Of a DNA stretch of 64,000 bases, positions 48,557-57,976 are shown piece by piece. The notes beneath the pieces are model-generated. The model worked only from the letters and a program-made list of their open reading frames with translations, had not been told where the DNA came from and made no database searches. The DNA is taken from the NCBI RefSeq assembly GCF_000498395.2, contig NZ_CP010979.1, positions 3,720,001 through 3,784,000 of the forward strand. The letters run 5' to 3'. Within the stretch, counting starts at the first letter, position 1. The number at the start of each line of letters is the position of its first letter. Source of the DNA: Pseudomonas putida S13.1.2 (GTDB taxonomy: Bacteria > Pseudomonadota > Gammaproteobacteria > Pseudomonadales > Pseudomonadaceae). The position numbers and the translations under genes are program-made.

Positions 48557-51259
48557 ATGCCCCAGGTGGACCCCGAGCTGTTCGATCGCGGCCAGTTCCA
48601 GGCGGAACTGGCCCTAAAGGCGAGCCCCATCGCCGCCTTCAAGAAAGCCATCCGCCAGGCCGGCGAGGTGCTCGACAAGCGTTTTCGCAGTGGCGGCGAT
48701 ATCCGCCCGTTGATCGAAGCCCGCGCCTGGCTCGTCGACAATATCCTGCAACAGGCGTGGAACCAGTTCGACTGGGGCGACCAGCAGGGCATCGCCCTGG
48801 TCGCGGTGGGTGGCTACGGGCGTGGTGAACTGCACCCGCATTCAGACATCGACCTGCTGATTTTGCTGGGCGCCGCCGAGCACGAGCAGTACCGCGACGC
48901 CATCGAGCGTTTTCTCACCCTGCTGTGGGACATCGGCCTGGAAGTGGGCCAGAGCGTGCGCACCGTCGACGAGTGTGCCGAACAGGCCCGCGCCGACCTG
49001 ACGGTAATCACCAACCTGATGGAAAGCCGCACCATTGCCGGGCCCGAAGCCCTGCGCCAGCGCATGCTGGAGGTGACCAGCACCGCGCACATGTGGCCGA
49101 GCAAAGACTTCTTCCTGGCCAAGCGCGCCGAACTCAAGGCCCGCCACCACAAGTACAACGACACCGAGTACAACCTCGAGCCTAACGTCAAGGGCTCGCC
49201 CGGTGGCCTGCGCGACATCCAGACGGTGCTCTGGGTGGCCCGCCGCCAGTACGGCACCCTGAACCTGCACGCACTGGCCGGCGAAGGTTTCTTGCTGGAA
49301 AGCGAAAACGAGCTGCTGGCCTCGTCTCAGGATTTTCTGTGGAAGGTGCGCTACGGCCTGCACATGCTGGCCGGTCGCGCCGAGGACCGCCTGCTGTTCG
49401 ACCACCAGCGCAGCCTCGCCGCGCTGCTGGGCTACAGCGACGACAACCCCAAGCGGGCTATCGAGCAGTTCATGCAGCAGTACTACCGGGTGGTGATGAG
49501 CATCAGCCAGCTGTGCGACCTGATCATCCAGCACTTCGAAGAGGTCATCCTCGCCGACGAAGACAGCGGCACCACTCAGCCGCTGAATGCACGCTTCCGC
49601 CTGCATGACGGCTATATCGAAGCAGCCAAGCCGAACGTGTTCAAGCGCACACCGTTCGCCATGCTGGAAATCTTCGTGCTGATGGCGCAGCACCCTGAAA
49701 TCAAAGGCGTGCGCGCCGATACGGTGCGCCTGCTGCGTGAGCACCGGCACCTGATCGACGACACCTTCCGCACCGATATCCGCAACACCAGCCTGTTCAT
49801 CGAGCTGTTCAAGTGCGAAATCGGCATCCATCGCAACCTGCGCCGGATGAACCGCTACGGCATCCTTGGCCGCTACCTGCCGGAGTTCGGCCTGATCGTC
49901 GGGCAGATGCAGCACGACCTGTTCCACATCTATACGGTCGATGCGCACACCCTCAACCTCATCAAGCACCTGCGCAAGCTGCAGTACACGCCGGTGTCCG
50001 AAAAATTCCCGCTGGCCAGCAAGCTGATGGGGCGCCTGCCCAAGCCCGAGCTGATCTACCTGGCCGGCCTGTACCACGACATCGGCAAAGGTCGCCAGGG
50101 CGACCATTCCGAGCTGGGCGCGGTGGATGCGCAGAAGTTCTGCGAGCGCCACCAGTTGCCGGCCTGGGACAGCCGGCTGATCGTCTGGCTGGTGCAAAAC
50201 CACCTGGTGATGTCGACCACCGCCCAGCGCAAGGACTTGTCCGACCCGCAGGTGATCAACGACTTTGCCCTGCACGTGGGCGACGAGACGCGCCTGGACT
50301 ACCTGTACGTGCTGACCGTGGCCGACATCAATGCCACCAACCCCAGCCTGTGGAACTCGTGGCGGGCCAGCCTGCTGCGCCAGCTCTACAGCGAGACCAA
50401 GCGCGCCCTGCGCCGCGGGTTGGAAAACCCGCTGGACCGCGAAGAGCAGATCCGCCAGACCCAGTCTTCGGCACTGGATATCCTCGTGCGCGAAGGCACC
50501 GACCCCGACGACGTCGAGCAGCTATGGTCGCAACTGGGCGATGACTACTTCCTCAAGCACACCGCCGCCGACGTGGCCTGGCACACGGATGCGATCCTGC
50601 AGCAACCGGCCGATGGCGGGCCGCTGGTGCTGATCAAGGAAACCACCCAACGCGAGTTCGAAGGCGGCACGCAGATCTTCATCTATGCCCCCGACCAGCA
50701 CGACTTCTTCGCCGTTACGGTGGCGGCCATGTCGCAGCTCAACCTGAACATCCATGACGCGCGGATCATCACGTCGAGCAGCCAGTTCACCCTCGACACC
50801 TACATCGTGCTGGACAACGACGGCGGCTCGATCGGCGACAACCCGCAGCGGGTCAAGCAAATTCGCGACGGCCTGACCGAAGCGCTGCGCAACCCCGAAG
50901 ACTACCCGGCCATCATTCAGCGCCGGGTGCCGCGCCAGCTCAAGCACTTCGATTTCCCGCCGCAGGTGACCATCCTCAACGATGCCCAGCGGCCGGTGAC
51001 CATCCTCGAAATCACCGCACCGGATCGCCCAGGCCTGCTGGCCCGGCTGGGGCGCATTTTCCTGGAGTTCGACCTGTCGCTGCAGAATGCCAAGATCGCC
51101 ACCCTCGGCGAACGGGTGGAAGACGTGTTCTTCATCACCGATGCCGACAATCAGCCGCTGTCCGACCCGCAGCTGTGCAGCCGCCTGCAGGAAGCCATCG
51201 TGCAGCAGCTACAAGCCGGCCAAGGTAGCGATACCAGCCCCACCCGCGTGACCTTTTAA
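48557..51259 (+). CDS. glnD: Bifunctional uridylyltransferase/uridylyl-removing enzyme GlnD
   Basis: Nitrogen sensor that adds or removes UMP on PII proteins according to glutamine. The 900-aa protein has a nucleotidyltransferase motif (GGYGRGELHPHSDIDLL, from residue 85), an HD hydrolase site (YHDIGKGRQGDHS, H507-D508) and two C-terminal ACT domains (about residues 705-790 and 815-890). All key motifs are intact. Confidence 0.97.
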   Translation: MPQVDPELFDRGQFQAELALKASPIAAFKKAIRQAGEVLDKRFRSGGDIRPLIEARAWLVDNILQQAWNQFDWGDQQGIALVAVGGYGRGELHPHSDIDLLILLGAAEHEQYRDAIERFLTLLWDIGLEVGQSVRTVDECAEQARADLTVITNLMESRTIAGPEALRQRMLEVTSTAHMWPSKDFFLAKRAELKARHHKYNDTEYNLEPNVKGSPGGLRDIQTVLWVARRQYGTLNLHALAGEGFLLESENELLASSQDFLWKVRYGLHMLAGRAEDRLLFDHQRSLAALLGYSDDNPKRAIEQFMQQYYRVVMSISQLCDLIIQHFEEVILADEDSGTTQPLNARFRLHDGYIEAAKPNVFKRTPFAMLEIFVLMAQHPEIKGVRADTVRLLREHRHLIDDTFRTDIRNTSLFIELFKCEIGIHRNLRRMNRYGILGRYLPEFGLIVGQMQHDLFHIYTVDAHTLNLIKHLRKLQYTPVSEKFPLASKLMGRLPKPELIYLAGLYHDIGKGRQGDHSELGAVDAQKFCERHQLPAWDSRLIVWLVQNHLVMSTTAQRKDLSDPQVINDFALHVGDETRLDYLYVLTVADINATNPSLWNSWRASLLRQLYSETKRALRRGLENPLDREEQIRQTQSSALDILVREGTDPDDVEQLWSQLGDDYFLKHTAADVAWHTDAILQQPADGGPLVLIKETTQREFEGGTQIFIYAPDQHDFFAVTVAAMSQLNLNIHDARIITSSSQFTLDTYIVLDNDGGSIGDNPQRVKQIRDGLTEALRNPEDYPAIIQRRVPRQLKHFDFPPQVTILNDAQRPVTILEITAPDRPGLLARLGRIFLEFDLSLQNAKIATLGERVEDVFFITDADNQPLSDPQLCSRLQEAIVQQLQAGQGSDTSPTRVTF

Positions 51260-51289
51260 CGATTAGACGATTGACGAGACCTTGCGCCG

Positions 51290-52486
51290 ATGAACCATGC
51301 CTTGACCCAGCTTCAGCCCTACCCGTTCGAAAAGCTCCGCGCCCTGCTGGCCAGCGTGAAGCCTGCGGCGGACAAACGCGCCATTGCCCTGTCGATCGGT
51401 GAGCCGAAGCACGAATCACCGGCGTTCGTCGCCCAGGCGATGGCCGACAACCTCGACAAGTTGGCAGTCTACCCCAGCACCATCGGCCTCCCGGCCCTGC
51501 GCCAGGCCATCGGCCAGTGGTGCGAGCGGCGTTTTGGCGTACCGGCCGGCTGGCTGGACGCCGACCGCCACATCCTGCCGGTCAATGGCACCCGTGAAGC
51601 GCTGTTTGCCTTCACCCAGGCGGTGGTCAACCGTGCCGACGACGGCCTGGTAGTCAGCCCCAACCCGTTCTACCAGATCTACGAAGGCGCAGCGCTGCTG
51701 GCCGGGGCTACCCCGCACTACCTGCCGTGCCTGGAAAGCAACGGTTTCAACCCCGATTTCGACGCCGTGCCGGCCGAAGTGTGGAAGCGCTGCCAGATCC
51801 TGTTCCTGTGCTCGCCGGGCAACCCCACCGGTGCGTTGGTGCCGATGGCCACCCTGAAAAAGCTGATTGCCCTGGCTGACGAACACGACTTTGTGATCGC
51901 CGCCGACGAGTGCTACAGCGAGCTGTACTTCGACGAGGATGCGCCACCACCGGGCCTGCTGACCGCCTGCGCCGAGCTTGGCCGTAGCGATTTTGCGCGC
52001 TGCGTGGTGTTCCACAGCCTGTCCAAGCGCTCCAACCTGCCGGGCCTGCGCTCGGGCTTCGTGGCTGGCGATGCCAAGATCATCAAGCCGTTCCTGCTGT
52101 ACCGCACCTACCATGGCTGTGCCATGCCGGTGCAAACCCAACTGGCCAGCATTGCCGCCTGGCAGGACGAGGCGCACGTACGCGAGAACCGCGACCAGTA
52201 CCGCGCCAAGTACGATGCCGTGCTGGACATCCTGCAGCCGGTGCTGGACGTGCAGCGCCCGGATGGCAGCTTCTACCTGTGGGCCAAGGTGCCGGGCTGT
52301 GATGCCGAGTTCACCCGCGACCTGTTCGAGGCCCAGCATGTGACCGTGGTACCGGGGTCGTACCTGTCGCGTGAGGTGGATGGTGTAAACCCCGGTGCCG
52401 GGCGCGTGCGCATGGCGCTGGTGGCACCGCTGGCCGAATGCATCGAGGCGGCAGAGCGGATTCGCGCCTTCCTGCAAAACCGCTGA
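51290..52486 (+). CDS. dapC: Succinyldiaminopimelate transaminase DapC
   Basis: PLP enzyme of lysine/diaminopimelate synthesis. The 398-aa fold-type-I protein has the PLP lysine in SLSKRSNLPGLRSGF and the LCSPGNPTGAL block. It lies 30 bases after glnD, a known Pseudomonas neighbourhood. The pathway partners dapD and dapE are further along the window. Confidence 0.92.
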   Translation: MNHALTQLQPYPFEKLRALLASVKPAADKRAIALSIGEPKHESPAFVAQAMADNLDKLAVYPSTIGLPALRQAIGQWCERRFGVPAGWLDADRHILPVNGTREALFAFTQAVVNRADDGLVVSPNPFYQIYEGAALLAGATPHYLPCLESNGFNPDFDAVPAEVWKRCQILFLCSPGNPTGALVPMATLKKLIALADEHDFVIAADECYSELYFDEDAPPPGLLTACAELGRSDFARCVVFHSLSKRSNLPGLRSGFVAGDAKIIKPFLLYRTYHGCAMPVQTQLASIAAWQDEAHVRENRDQYRAKYDAVLDILQPVLDVQRPDGSFYLWAKVPGCDAEFTRDLFEAQHVTVVPGSYLSREVDGVNPGAGRVRMALVAPLAECIEAAERIRAFLQNR

Positions 52487-52515
52487 TTCAGCAATGCTTT
52501 AATTCTGTGCAGAAC

Positions 52516-52602
52516 CTGTGGGAGCGGGTTCACCCGCGAACACCGGCGCAGCCGGTGCCATACACCGCGTCGTCTGATTCGCGAGTGAACTCGCTCCCAC
52601 AG
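52516..52602. repeat. Inverted REP pair, degenerate
   Basis: The arms CTGTGGGAGCGGGTTCACCC (52516 on) and the mirror ending 52602 carry several mismatches. A short GGCCGC-AAA-GCGGCC hairpin follows. It lies between the convergent dapC and antiporter genes. Confidence 0.8.
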
Positions 52603-52627
52603 GGCCGCAAAGCGGCCCCCTGCGGGT

Positions 52628-54274
52628 CTACCTGACCTGCCCCAGGTTGGCCTCACTCATATCCAGCTCCCCAAGCACCTGCCGCACCACCTCATCGCCC
52701 ACCAGGTGCTGGCGATGCAGGTTATACAACTCCAGCCGCTGCGCCCTCAGCGCACGCAAGCGCAAGCGCCGCTCCAGCAAGTCCATCTGTTCGGCCAGTG
52801 CCTTGGCCTCGGCACTGTCGTTGTAGCTGTCCAGCTCATCCCGGTACTCGGCCATCAACCGCGCCTTCAGCTCGGTCGCCAAGGTCGCCTGCGCAGCATC
52901 CTGCGGGGCATTGGCGTCGATCACTTCCTCTGCTTCAAGGGCGTGGATCGCCGCCTCGGCCGTGCGCCGCCAGGCTTCCTGCACTTCCTGATGCAAGCGC
53001 TCGTCCGGGCTCTTGGTCACCCCGCGCAGCAATATCGGCAGTGCGATGCAGGCGCTGATCAACGACAGCAGGATCACCCCGGCAGCGATGAAAATCAGCA
53101 AATCACGCTCTGGGAATACCTTGCCCGCGCCCATCAGCAACGGCACCGACATCACACCCGCCAGGGTCACCGCACCGCGCACACCGCCCAGGGTCAGCAG
53201 CCAGCAGGAACGCGCCGTAGGCATCAGCACCAGCGCCGGTTTGCCGCGCCAGCGGCGCACCACGCCAATCGCCCGCCAGATGCTCTGCACCCAGATGAAC
53301 CGCAGCAGGATCAGCGCAGCAAAGATCGCCACCACGTCCAGGCAGCGGTAGGCCAGGGTCGGCCACACGGTGGCTTCGTGGCTGACCACCGCCTTGATGA
53401 TGTCCGGCAACTGCAGGCCCAATAGCAGGAAGATCAGGCCATTGAAGGCGAACTCCAGCAACGACCAGACGCTACGGTTGAGCAGGCGGGTGCTGGTCTG
53501 GCGGGGCAACAGGTCGAGCCAGCTTTGCATCATGCCCGCCGCCACCGCCGAAAGAATGCCCGAAACGCCCAGGCGCTCGGCCAGCACGTAGGCGGCGAAC
53601 GGCAACAGCAGCATGAACACCACGTGGGTGGCCGGGTCGTCCCAGCCACGGGCGATCATCCAGGCGCGCAGGCGGCCGACCAGCCAGCTCAGGCCCACCC
53701 CCACCGCCAGGCCGCCAAGCGCGACAAGCACAAAGCTGAAGCTTGCATCGGCCAGCGAGAACACCCCGGTGATCGCCGCCGCCAGGGCGAACTTGAAGGT
53801 GACCAGGCCCGATGCATCGTTCATCAGGGCCTCCCCCTGCAGCATGTGCATCAGCGGGGTGGGCAGGCGGTCCTGGGCGATGGCCGAAACCGCCACGGCA
53901 TCGGTCGGCGACAGTACCGCCGCCAGGGCGAAGGCCACCGGCAGCGGGATGCTCGGCAGCAGCCAGTGAATGAAGTAGCCGGCCCCGACCACGGTGAACA
54001 GCACCAAACCGACGGCCAGCGCCACCACTGGCCCGCGGATGCGCCACAACTCACGCTTGGGAATGCGCCAGCCGTCGGCAAACAGCAGCGGCGGCAAGAA
54101 CAGGAACAGGAACAACTCGGGGTCCAGGGCCACATGCAGGCCCAGGGTCGGCAAGGCCAGCAAGGCGCCGGCAGCGATCTGCACCAGCGGCAGGGGCAGC
54201 GGAATCATGCGGCCGACCAGCTTCGACAGGCTGACCAGCGTCAGCAAGATGAGGACGGTGTAGGCGGACTGCAT
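52628..54274 (-). CDS. CPA1-family Na+/H+ antiporter (NhaP type)
   Basis: Membrane exchanger of 548 aa with about 12 hydrophobic segments. It has the CPA1 core motifs: FLFLPPLLFADGWR, LSPTDAVAVSAI (the conserved aspartate) and GEALMNDASGLV. A C-terminal soluble region of about 140 residues is helical and acidic. It probably moves Na+ or K+ for protons in pH or salt homeostasis; the ion is not evident from sequence. The 251 bases upstream hold only the higBA promoter. Confidence 0.88.
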   Translation of the reverse strand: MQSAYTVLILLTLVSLSKLVGRMIPLPLPLVQIAAGALLALPTLGLHVALDPELFLFLFLPPLLFADGWRIPKRELWRIRGPVVALAVGLVLFTVVGAGYFIHWLLPSIPLPVAFALAAVLSPTDAVAVSAIAQDRLPTPLMHMLQGEALMNDASGLVTFKFALAAAITGVFSLADASFSFVLVALGGLAVGVGLSWLVGRLRAWMIARGWDDPATHVVFMLLLPFAAYVLAERLGVSGILSAVAAGMMQSWLDLLPRQTSTRLLNRSVWSLLEFAFNGLIFLLLGLQLPDIIKAVVSHEATVWPTLAYRCLDVVAIFAALILLRFIWVQSIWRAIGVVRRWRGKPALVLMPTARSCWLLTLGGVRGAVTLAGVMSVPLLMGAGKVFPERDLLIFIAAGVILLSLISACIALPILLRGVTKSPDERLHQEVQEAWRRTAEAAIHALEAEEVIDANAPQDAAQATLATELKARLMAEYRDELDSYNDSAEAKALAEQMDLLERRLRLRALRAQRLELYNLHRQHLVGDEVVRQVLGELDMSEANLGQVR

Positions 54275-54463
54275 CCGGGAAAGCTTCCTTTATGAACCAG
54301 AAACGATAGCAAGGCGAAGTATCGCCATTGAAACAATATGTTAGCGGCGACCGACAGTTTGCGGCCGCTGCACGATAGTCGCAGGTGACGGGGGAATATG
54401 TAACATGATGATACCCAGCAAATGTGCCTGGAGCTGGCGAGTACCGTGCTCCGCTATTAAGGC

Positions 54464-54514
54464 TTGAACTGCAGCAATCCCGTCGTATAATCAATCTTAA
54501 CGAATAACGTTAAG
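54464..54514 (+). promoter_or_regulatory. higBA promoter and operator
   Basis: TTGAAC (54464-54469), 16 bp, then TATAAT (54486-54491). A perfect 7-bp inverted repeat, CTTAACG-AATAA-CGTTAAG (54496-54514), overlaps the expected start site and is the likely HigA operator. Confidence 0.72.
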
Positions 54515-54525
54515 CATTCAACCCC

Positions 54526-54804
54526 ATGATTCGAAGCTTTGCCTGTGCCGACACGGAAGCACTCTTCACCACTGGAAAGACGCGGCGTTGGTCAGATATC
54601 AAGTCAGTCGCGGAGCGCAAACTGGCCATGCTCGATGCCGCCTCAGAGTTGCGAGATCTTCGGTCGCCACCTGGAAATCGCCTCGAGTCACTGAGCGGCA
54701 ACCGTTCCGGTCAACATAGTATCCGTGTGAATGACCAATGGCGCCTGTGCTTCACCTGGACCGAACACGGGCCAGTTAACGTTGAAATTGTCGATTACCA
54801 CTGA
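54526..54804 (+). CDS. higB: HigB-type toxin (RelE superfamily)
   Basis: Ribosome-dependent mRNA endonuclease toxin of 92 aa. The closing RVNDQWRLCFTWTEHGPVN and the DYH end are characteristic of the HigB/RelE plasmid-maintenance killer family. The toxin gene precedes the antitoxin, as in other hig loci, 8 bases apart. It lies beside the position where I recall a prophage in P. putida KT2440. Confidence 0.92.
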   Translation: MIRSFACADTEALFTTGKTRRWSDIKSVAERKLAMLDAASELRDLRSPPGNRLESLSGNRSGQHSIRVNDQWRLCFTWTEHGPVNVEIVDYH

Positions 54805-54812
54805 GGTGCAAC

Positions 54813-55112
54813 ATGCTCAAGAACGGTATGCGTCCAATCCATCCCGGTGAAATCCTGCGTGAGGATTTCCAGAAGGAAATGGGCTTCAGTGCTGCGGCAC
54901 TGGCCAGAGCGTTGGGCGTTGCAACGCCAACCGTCAACAACATTCTGCGCGAAAGGGGCGGTGTTTCCGCCGACATGGCACTGCGCCTGTCCATCTGCCT
55001 GGACACCACGCCCGAGTTCTGGCTTAACCTGCAGACGGCCTTCGATTTGCGCACAGCCGAACAGCAACACGGCGATGAGATCATCGGGTCGGTGCAGCGC
55101 CTGGTCGCTTGA
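54813..55112 (+). CDS. higA: HigA-type antitoxin
   Basis: Xre-family helix-turn-helix antitoxin of 99 aa. GMRPIHPGEILREDFQKEMG and the HTH AALARALGVATPTVNNIL are typical of HigA. It binds HigB and should repress the operon at the palindrome 54496-54514. AGGTG precedes the ATG. Confidence 0.93.
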   Translation: MLKNGMRPIHPGEILREDFQKEMGFSAAALARALGVATPTVNNILRERGGVSADMALRLSICLDTTPEFWLNLQTAFDLRTAEQQHGDEIIGSVQRLVA

Positions 55113-55136
55113 ACACATCCTGATCAATAAACAGGG

Positions 55137-55156
55137 GCGCCACGGGCGTGGCGCCG
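55137..55156. repeat. Perfect hairpin after higA
   Basis: The stem GGCGCCAC with GTGGCGCC and the loop GGGC lie 25 bases after the higA stop. There is no T-run, so termination is uncertain. Confidence 0.55.
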
Positions 55157-55236
55157 CGAGGATCGTTCCCGCATAATCCCGCGACTGACATCGAAAAACG
55201 GAGAGATTGGGGCACCCTGCAACCCCAATGTACACA

Positions 55237-55584
55237 ATGACCTACACGCTCTACGGCATCAAAGCCTGTGACACCATGAAAAAGGCGCGTACCTGGCTCG
55301 AAGACAAAGCCATCGCCTACGAATTCCACGATTACAAAACCCAAGGCATCGACCGTGACAGCCTGAACCGCTGGTGCGACGAACACGGCTGGGAAGTCAT
55401 CCTCAACCGTGCCGGCACCACCTTCCGCAAGCTGGACGACGCCAGCAAGGCAGACCTCGACCAGGCCAAGGCCGTCGAGCTGATGCTGGCCCAGCCGTCG
55501 ATGATCAAACGCCCGGTGCTGGACCTTGGCGCGCGTACTCTGGTCGGCTTCAAGCCAGACCTGTATGCCGCTGCCCTGGCCTGA
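55237..55584 (+). CDS. ArsC/Spx-family thioredoxin-fold protein (YffB-like)
   Basis: Protein of 115 aa in the ArsC-like thioredoxin fold. The GIKACDTMKKARTWL opening has a single cysteine (C11) rather than a CxxC pair, and the KRPVLDL block is conserved. Relatives are annotated as arsenate reductase-like or Spx/MgsR, but the true activity of the YffB group is unclear. I use ATG 55237; ATG 55228 is also in frame. It lies 31 bases before dapD, the usual neighbour. Confidence 0.82.
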   Translation: MTYTLYGIKACDTMKKARTWLEDKAIAYEFHDYKTQGIDRDSLNRWCDEHGWEVILNRAGTTFRKLDDASKADLDQAKAVELMLAQPSMIKRPVLDLGARTLVGFKPDLYAAALA

Positions 55585-55615
55585 GCCCCCACCCTATTTC
55601 GCACGAGGTAATCAC

Positions 55616-56650
55616 ATGTCCAATACCCTGTTCAGCCTGGCCTTCGGTGTCGGCTCCCAGAACCGCCAGGGCGCCTGGCTGGAAGTGTTCTACGCACAAC
55701 CACTGCTCAACCCGAGCGCCGAACTGGTCGCTGCGGTAGCCCCTGTTCTCGGTTACGAAGGCGGCAACCAGGCCATCGCCTTCAGCAACGGCCAGGCCTT
55801 GAAATTGGCCGAAGCCCTGAAAGGCGTTGATGCTGCCCAGGCCGCCCTGCTGACCCGCCTGGCCGAAAGCCACAAGCCGCTGGTCGCCACCCTGCTGGCA
55901 GAAGACGCTGCCCTGGCTTCCACCCCTGAGGCCTACCTCAAGCTGCACCTGCTGTCGCACCGCCTGGTCAAGCCACACGGCGTGAGCCTGGCCGGTATCT
56001 TCCCGCTGCTGCCGAACGTGGCCTGGACCAACCAGGGCGCGGTCGACCTGGCCGAACTGGCCGAGCTGCAACTGGAAGCGCGCCTGAAAGGCGAGCTGCT
56101 GGAAGTATTCTCGGTGGACAAGTTCCCGAAAATGACTGACTACGTGGTCCCGGCCGGCGTGCGCATCGCCGATACCGCCCGTGTACGCCTGGGCGCCTAC
56201 ATCGGCGAAGGCACCACCATCATGCACGAAGGCTTCGTCAACTTTAACGCTGGCACCGAAGGCCCGGGCATGATCGAAGGCCGCGTGTCCGCTGGCGTAT
56301 TCGTCGGCAAAGGTTCCGACCTGGGCGGCGGTTGCTCGACCATGGGCACCCTGTCCGGTGGCGGCAACATCGTCATCAAGGTGGGCGAAGGCTGCCTGAT
56401 CGGCGCTAACGCCGGTATCGGCATCCCGCTGGGTGACCGCAATACCGTTGAAGCCGGCCTGTACATCACCGCTGGCACCAAGGTGAACCTGCTGGACGAA
56501 AACAACGAGCTGGTCAAAGTGGTCAAGGCCCGCGACCTGGCCGGCCAGACCGACCTGCTGTTCCGCCGCAACTCGCTGAACGGCGCGGTAGAGTGCAAGA
56601 CCCACAAGTCGGCCATCGAGCTGAACGAGGCGCTGCACGCTCACAACTGA
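55616..56650 (+). CDS. dapD: 2,3,4,5-tetrahydropyridine-2,6-dicarboxylate N-succinyltransferase
   Basis: Succinylates tetrahydrodipicolinate in lysine synthesis. The 344-aa protein is the longer gamma/actinobacterial-type DapD with an N-terminal domain and hexapeptide beta-helix (VRLGAYIGEGTTIMHEGFVN, GGGCSTMGTLSGG). The start MSNTLFSLAFGVGS has ACGAGGTA before it. A terminator follows. Confidence 0.95.
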   Translation: MSNTLFSLAFGVGSQNRQGAWLEVFYAQPLLNPSAELVAAVAPVLGYEGGNQAIAFSNGQALKLAEALKGVDAAQAALLTRLAESHKPLVATLLAEDAALASTPEAYLKLHLLSHRLVKPHGVSLAGIFPLLPNVAWTNQGAVDLAELAELQLEARLKGELLEVFSVDKFPKMTDYVVPAGVRIADTARVRLGAYIGEGTTIMHEGFVNFNAGTEGPGMIEGRVSAGVFVGKGSDLGGGCSTMGTLSGGGNIVIKVGEGCLIGANAGIGIPLGDRNTVEAGLYITAGTKVNLLDENNELVKVVKARDLAGQTDLLFRRNSLNGAVECKTHKSAIELNEALHAHN

Positions 56651-56718
56651 GCATTCTCCAGCCCCTGCAGGCGCGAGCTTGCGCGCGAACAGCGCATTCT
56701 CGGCGTTTGAAATGTTAA

Positions 56719-56756
56719 GATCGGGTCTGGCACCACGCCAGACCCGATTTTCATTC
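56719..56756 (+). terminator. dapD rho-independent terminator
   Basis: A 12-bp perfect stem ATCGGGTCTGGC with GCCAGACCCGAT, then TTTTC, about 70 bases after dapD and just before csdA. Confidence 0.85.
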
Positions 56757-56770
56757 CAGGCCCCGTGAAC

Positions 56771-57976
56771 ATGTTCCAGCCCTCCCCCTGGCGTGCCGAC
56801 TTCCCCGCCATCGCCGCCCTGCAACGGCAGCACCAGACCTACCTGGACAGCGCCGCCACCACCCAGAAGCCGCAAGCCCTGATCGATGCCTTGAGCCATT
56901 ACTACGCCCATGGTGCGGCCAACGTGCACCGTGCCCAGCACCTGCCCGGTGCACTGGCTACCCAGGCCTTCGAAACCAGCCGCGACAAGGTCGCCGCCTG
57001 GCTGAATGCCGCGGACTCACGGCAAATCGTCTTTACCCACGGTGCCACCTCGGCGCTGAACCTGCTGGCCTATGGCCTTGAGCACCGCTTCGAAGCCGGT
57101 GACGAAATTGCCATCAGCGCCCTGGAACACCATGCCAACCTGCTGCCCTGGCAACAGCTGGCGCGCCGGCGCAACCTGCGCCTGGTGGTACTGCCGCTGG
57201 ATGCCCATGGCCGCATCGACCTGAACCAGGCACTGCAACTGATAGGCCCACGCACCCGGGTGCTGGCGGTGAGCCAGCTGTCCAACGTGCTGGGCACCTG
57301 GCAGCCACTGCCGGCCCTGCTGGCCCATGCCCGGGCCCAAGGGGCGCTGACCGTGGTCGACGGTGCCCAGGGCGTGGTGCATGGTCGCCACGATGTGCAG
57401 CAACTGGGCTGCGACTTCTATGTGTTCTCCAGCCACAAACTGTACGGCCCGGACGGCGTCGGTGTGCTGTATGGCCGCAGCCAGGCCCTGGAACTGCTGC
57501 GACACTGGCAGTTCGGTGGCGAAATGGTGCAACTGGCCGAGTACCAGAGCGCCAGCTTCCGGCCGGCACCGCTAGGGTTCGAGGCGGGCACGCCGCCAAT
57601 CGCCGGTGTGATCGGCCTCGGCGCAACCCTGGGTTACCTGGCAAGCCTCGACGCCCTGGCTGTCGAAGCCCACGAAACCAGCCTGCACCAACACCTGCTG
57701 CGCGGCCTGGCCGACCGTGAGGGCGTGCGGGTGCTGGGTACGCCACAGACAGCCCTGGCCAGCTTCGTCATCGAGGGCGTGCACAACGCCGATATCGCGC
57801 ACCTGCTCACCGAACAAGGGGTTGCCGTGCGTGCAGGGCACCACTGCGCCATGCCACTGCTCAAGGGGCTGGGCCTGGAGGGAGCGATCCGGGTGTCGTT
57901 GGGCTTGTACAACGACAGCGATGACTTGACGCGCTTCTTTGCGGCCCTGGATCAGGGCCTGGAGCTGTTGCGATGA
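56771..57976 (+). CDS. csdA: Cysteine desulfurase CsdA
   Basis: PLP enzyme that takes sulfur from cysteine. The 401-aa SufS/CsdA-type protein has SSHKLYGPDGVGVLYG with the PLP lysine and the AGHHCAMPLL loop with the persulfide cysteine. I use ATG 56771; an in-frame GTG lies two codons before. csdE overlaps its stop by 4 bases. With csdE and tcdA nearby, its role in the ct6A tRNA modification is well supported. Confidence 0.92.
   Translation: MFQPSPWRADFPAIAALQRQHQTYLDSAATTQKPQALIDALSHYYAHGAANVHRAQHLPGALATQAFETSRDKVAAWLNAADSRQIVFTHGATSALNLLAYGLEHRFEAGDEIAISALEHHANLLPWQQLARRRNLRLVVLPLDAHGRIDLNQALQLIGPRTRVLAVSQLSNVLGTWQPLPALLAHARAQGALTVVDGAQGVVHGRHDVQQLGCDFYVFSSHKLYGPDGVGVLYGRSQALELLRHWQFGGEMVQLAEYQSASFRPAPLGFEAGTPPIAGVIGLGATLGYLASLDALAVEAHETSLHQHLLRGLADREGVRVLGTPQTALASFVIEGVHNADIAHLLTEQGVAVRAGHHCAMPLLKGLGLEGAIRVSLGLYNDSDDLTRFFAALDQGLELLR

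Noticed and set aside
56660..56692. Possible single REP unit after dapD
   Set aside because: Only a short GCGCGAGCTTGCGCGC palindrome resembles a REP core; the flanks do not match any class here.
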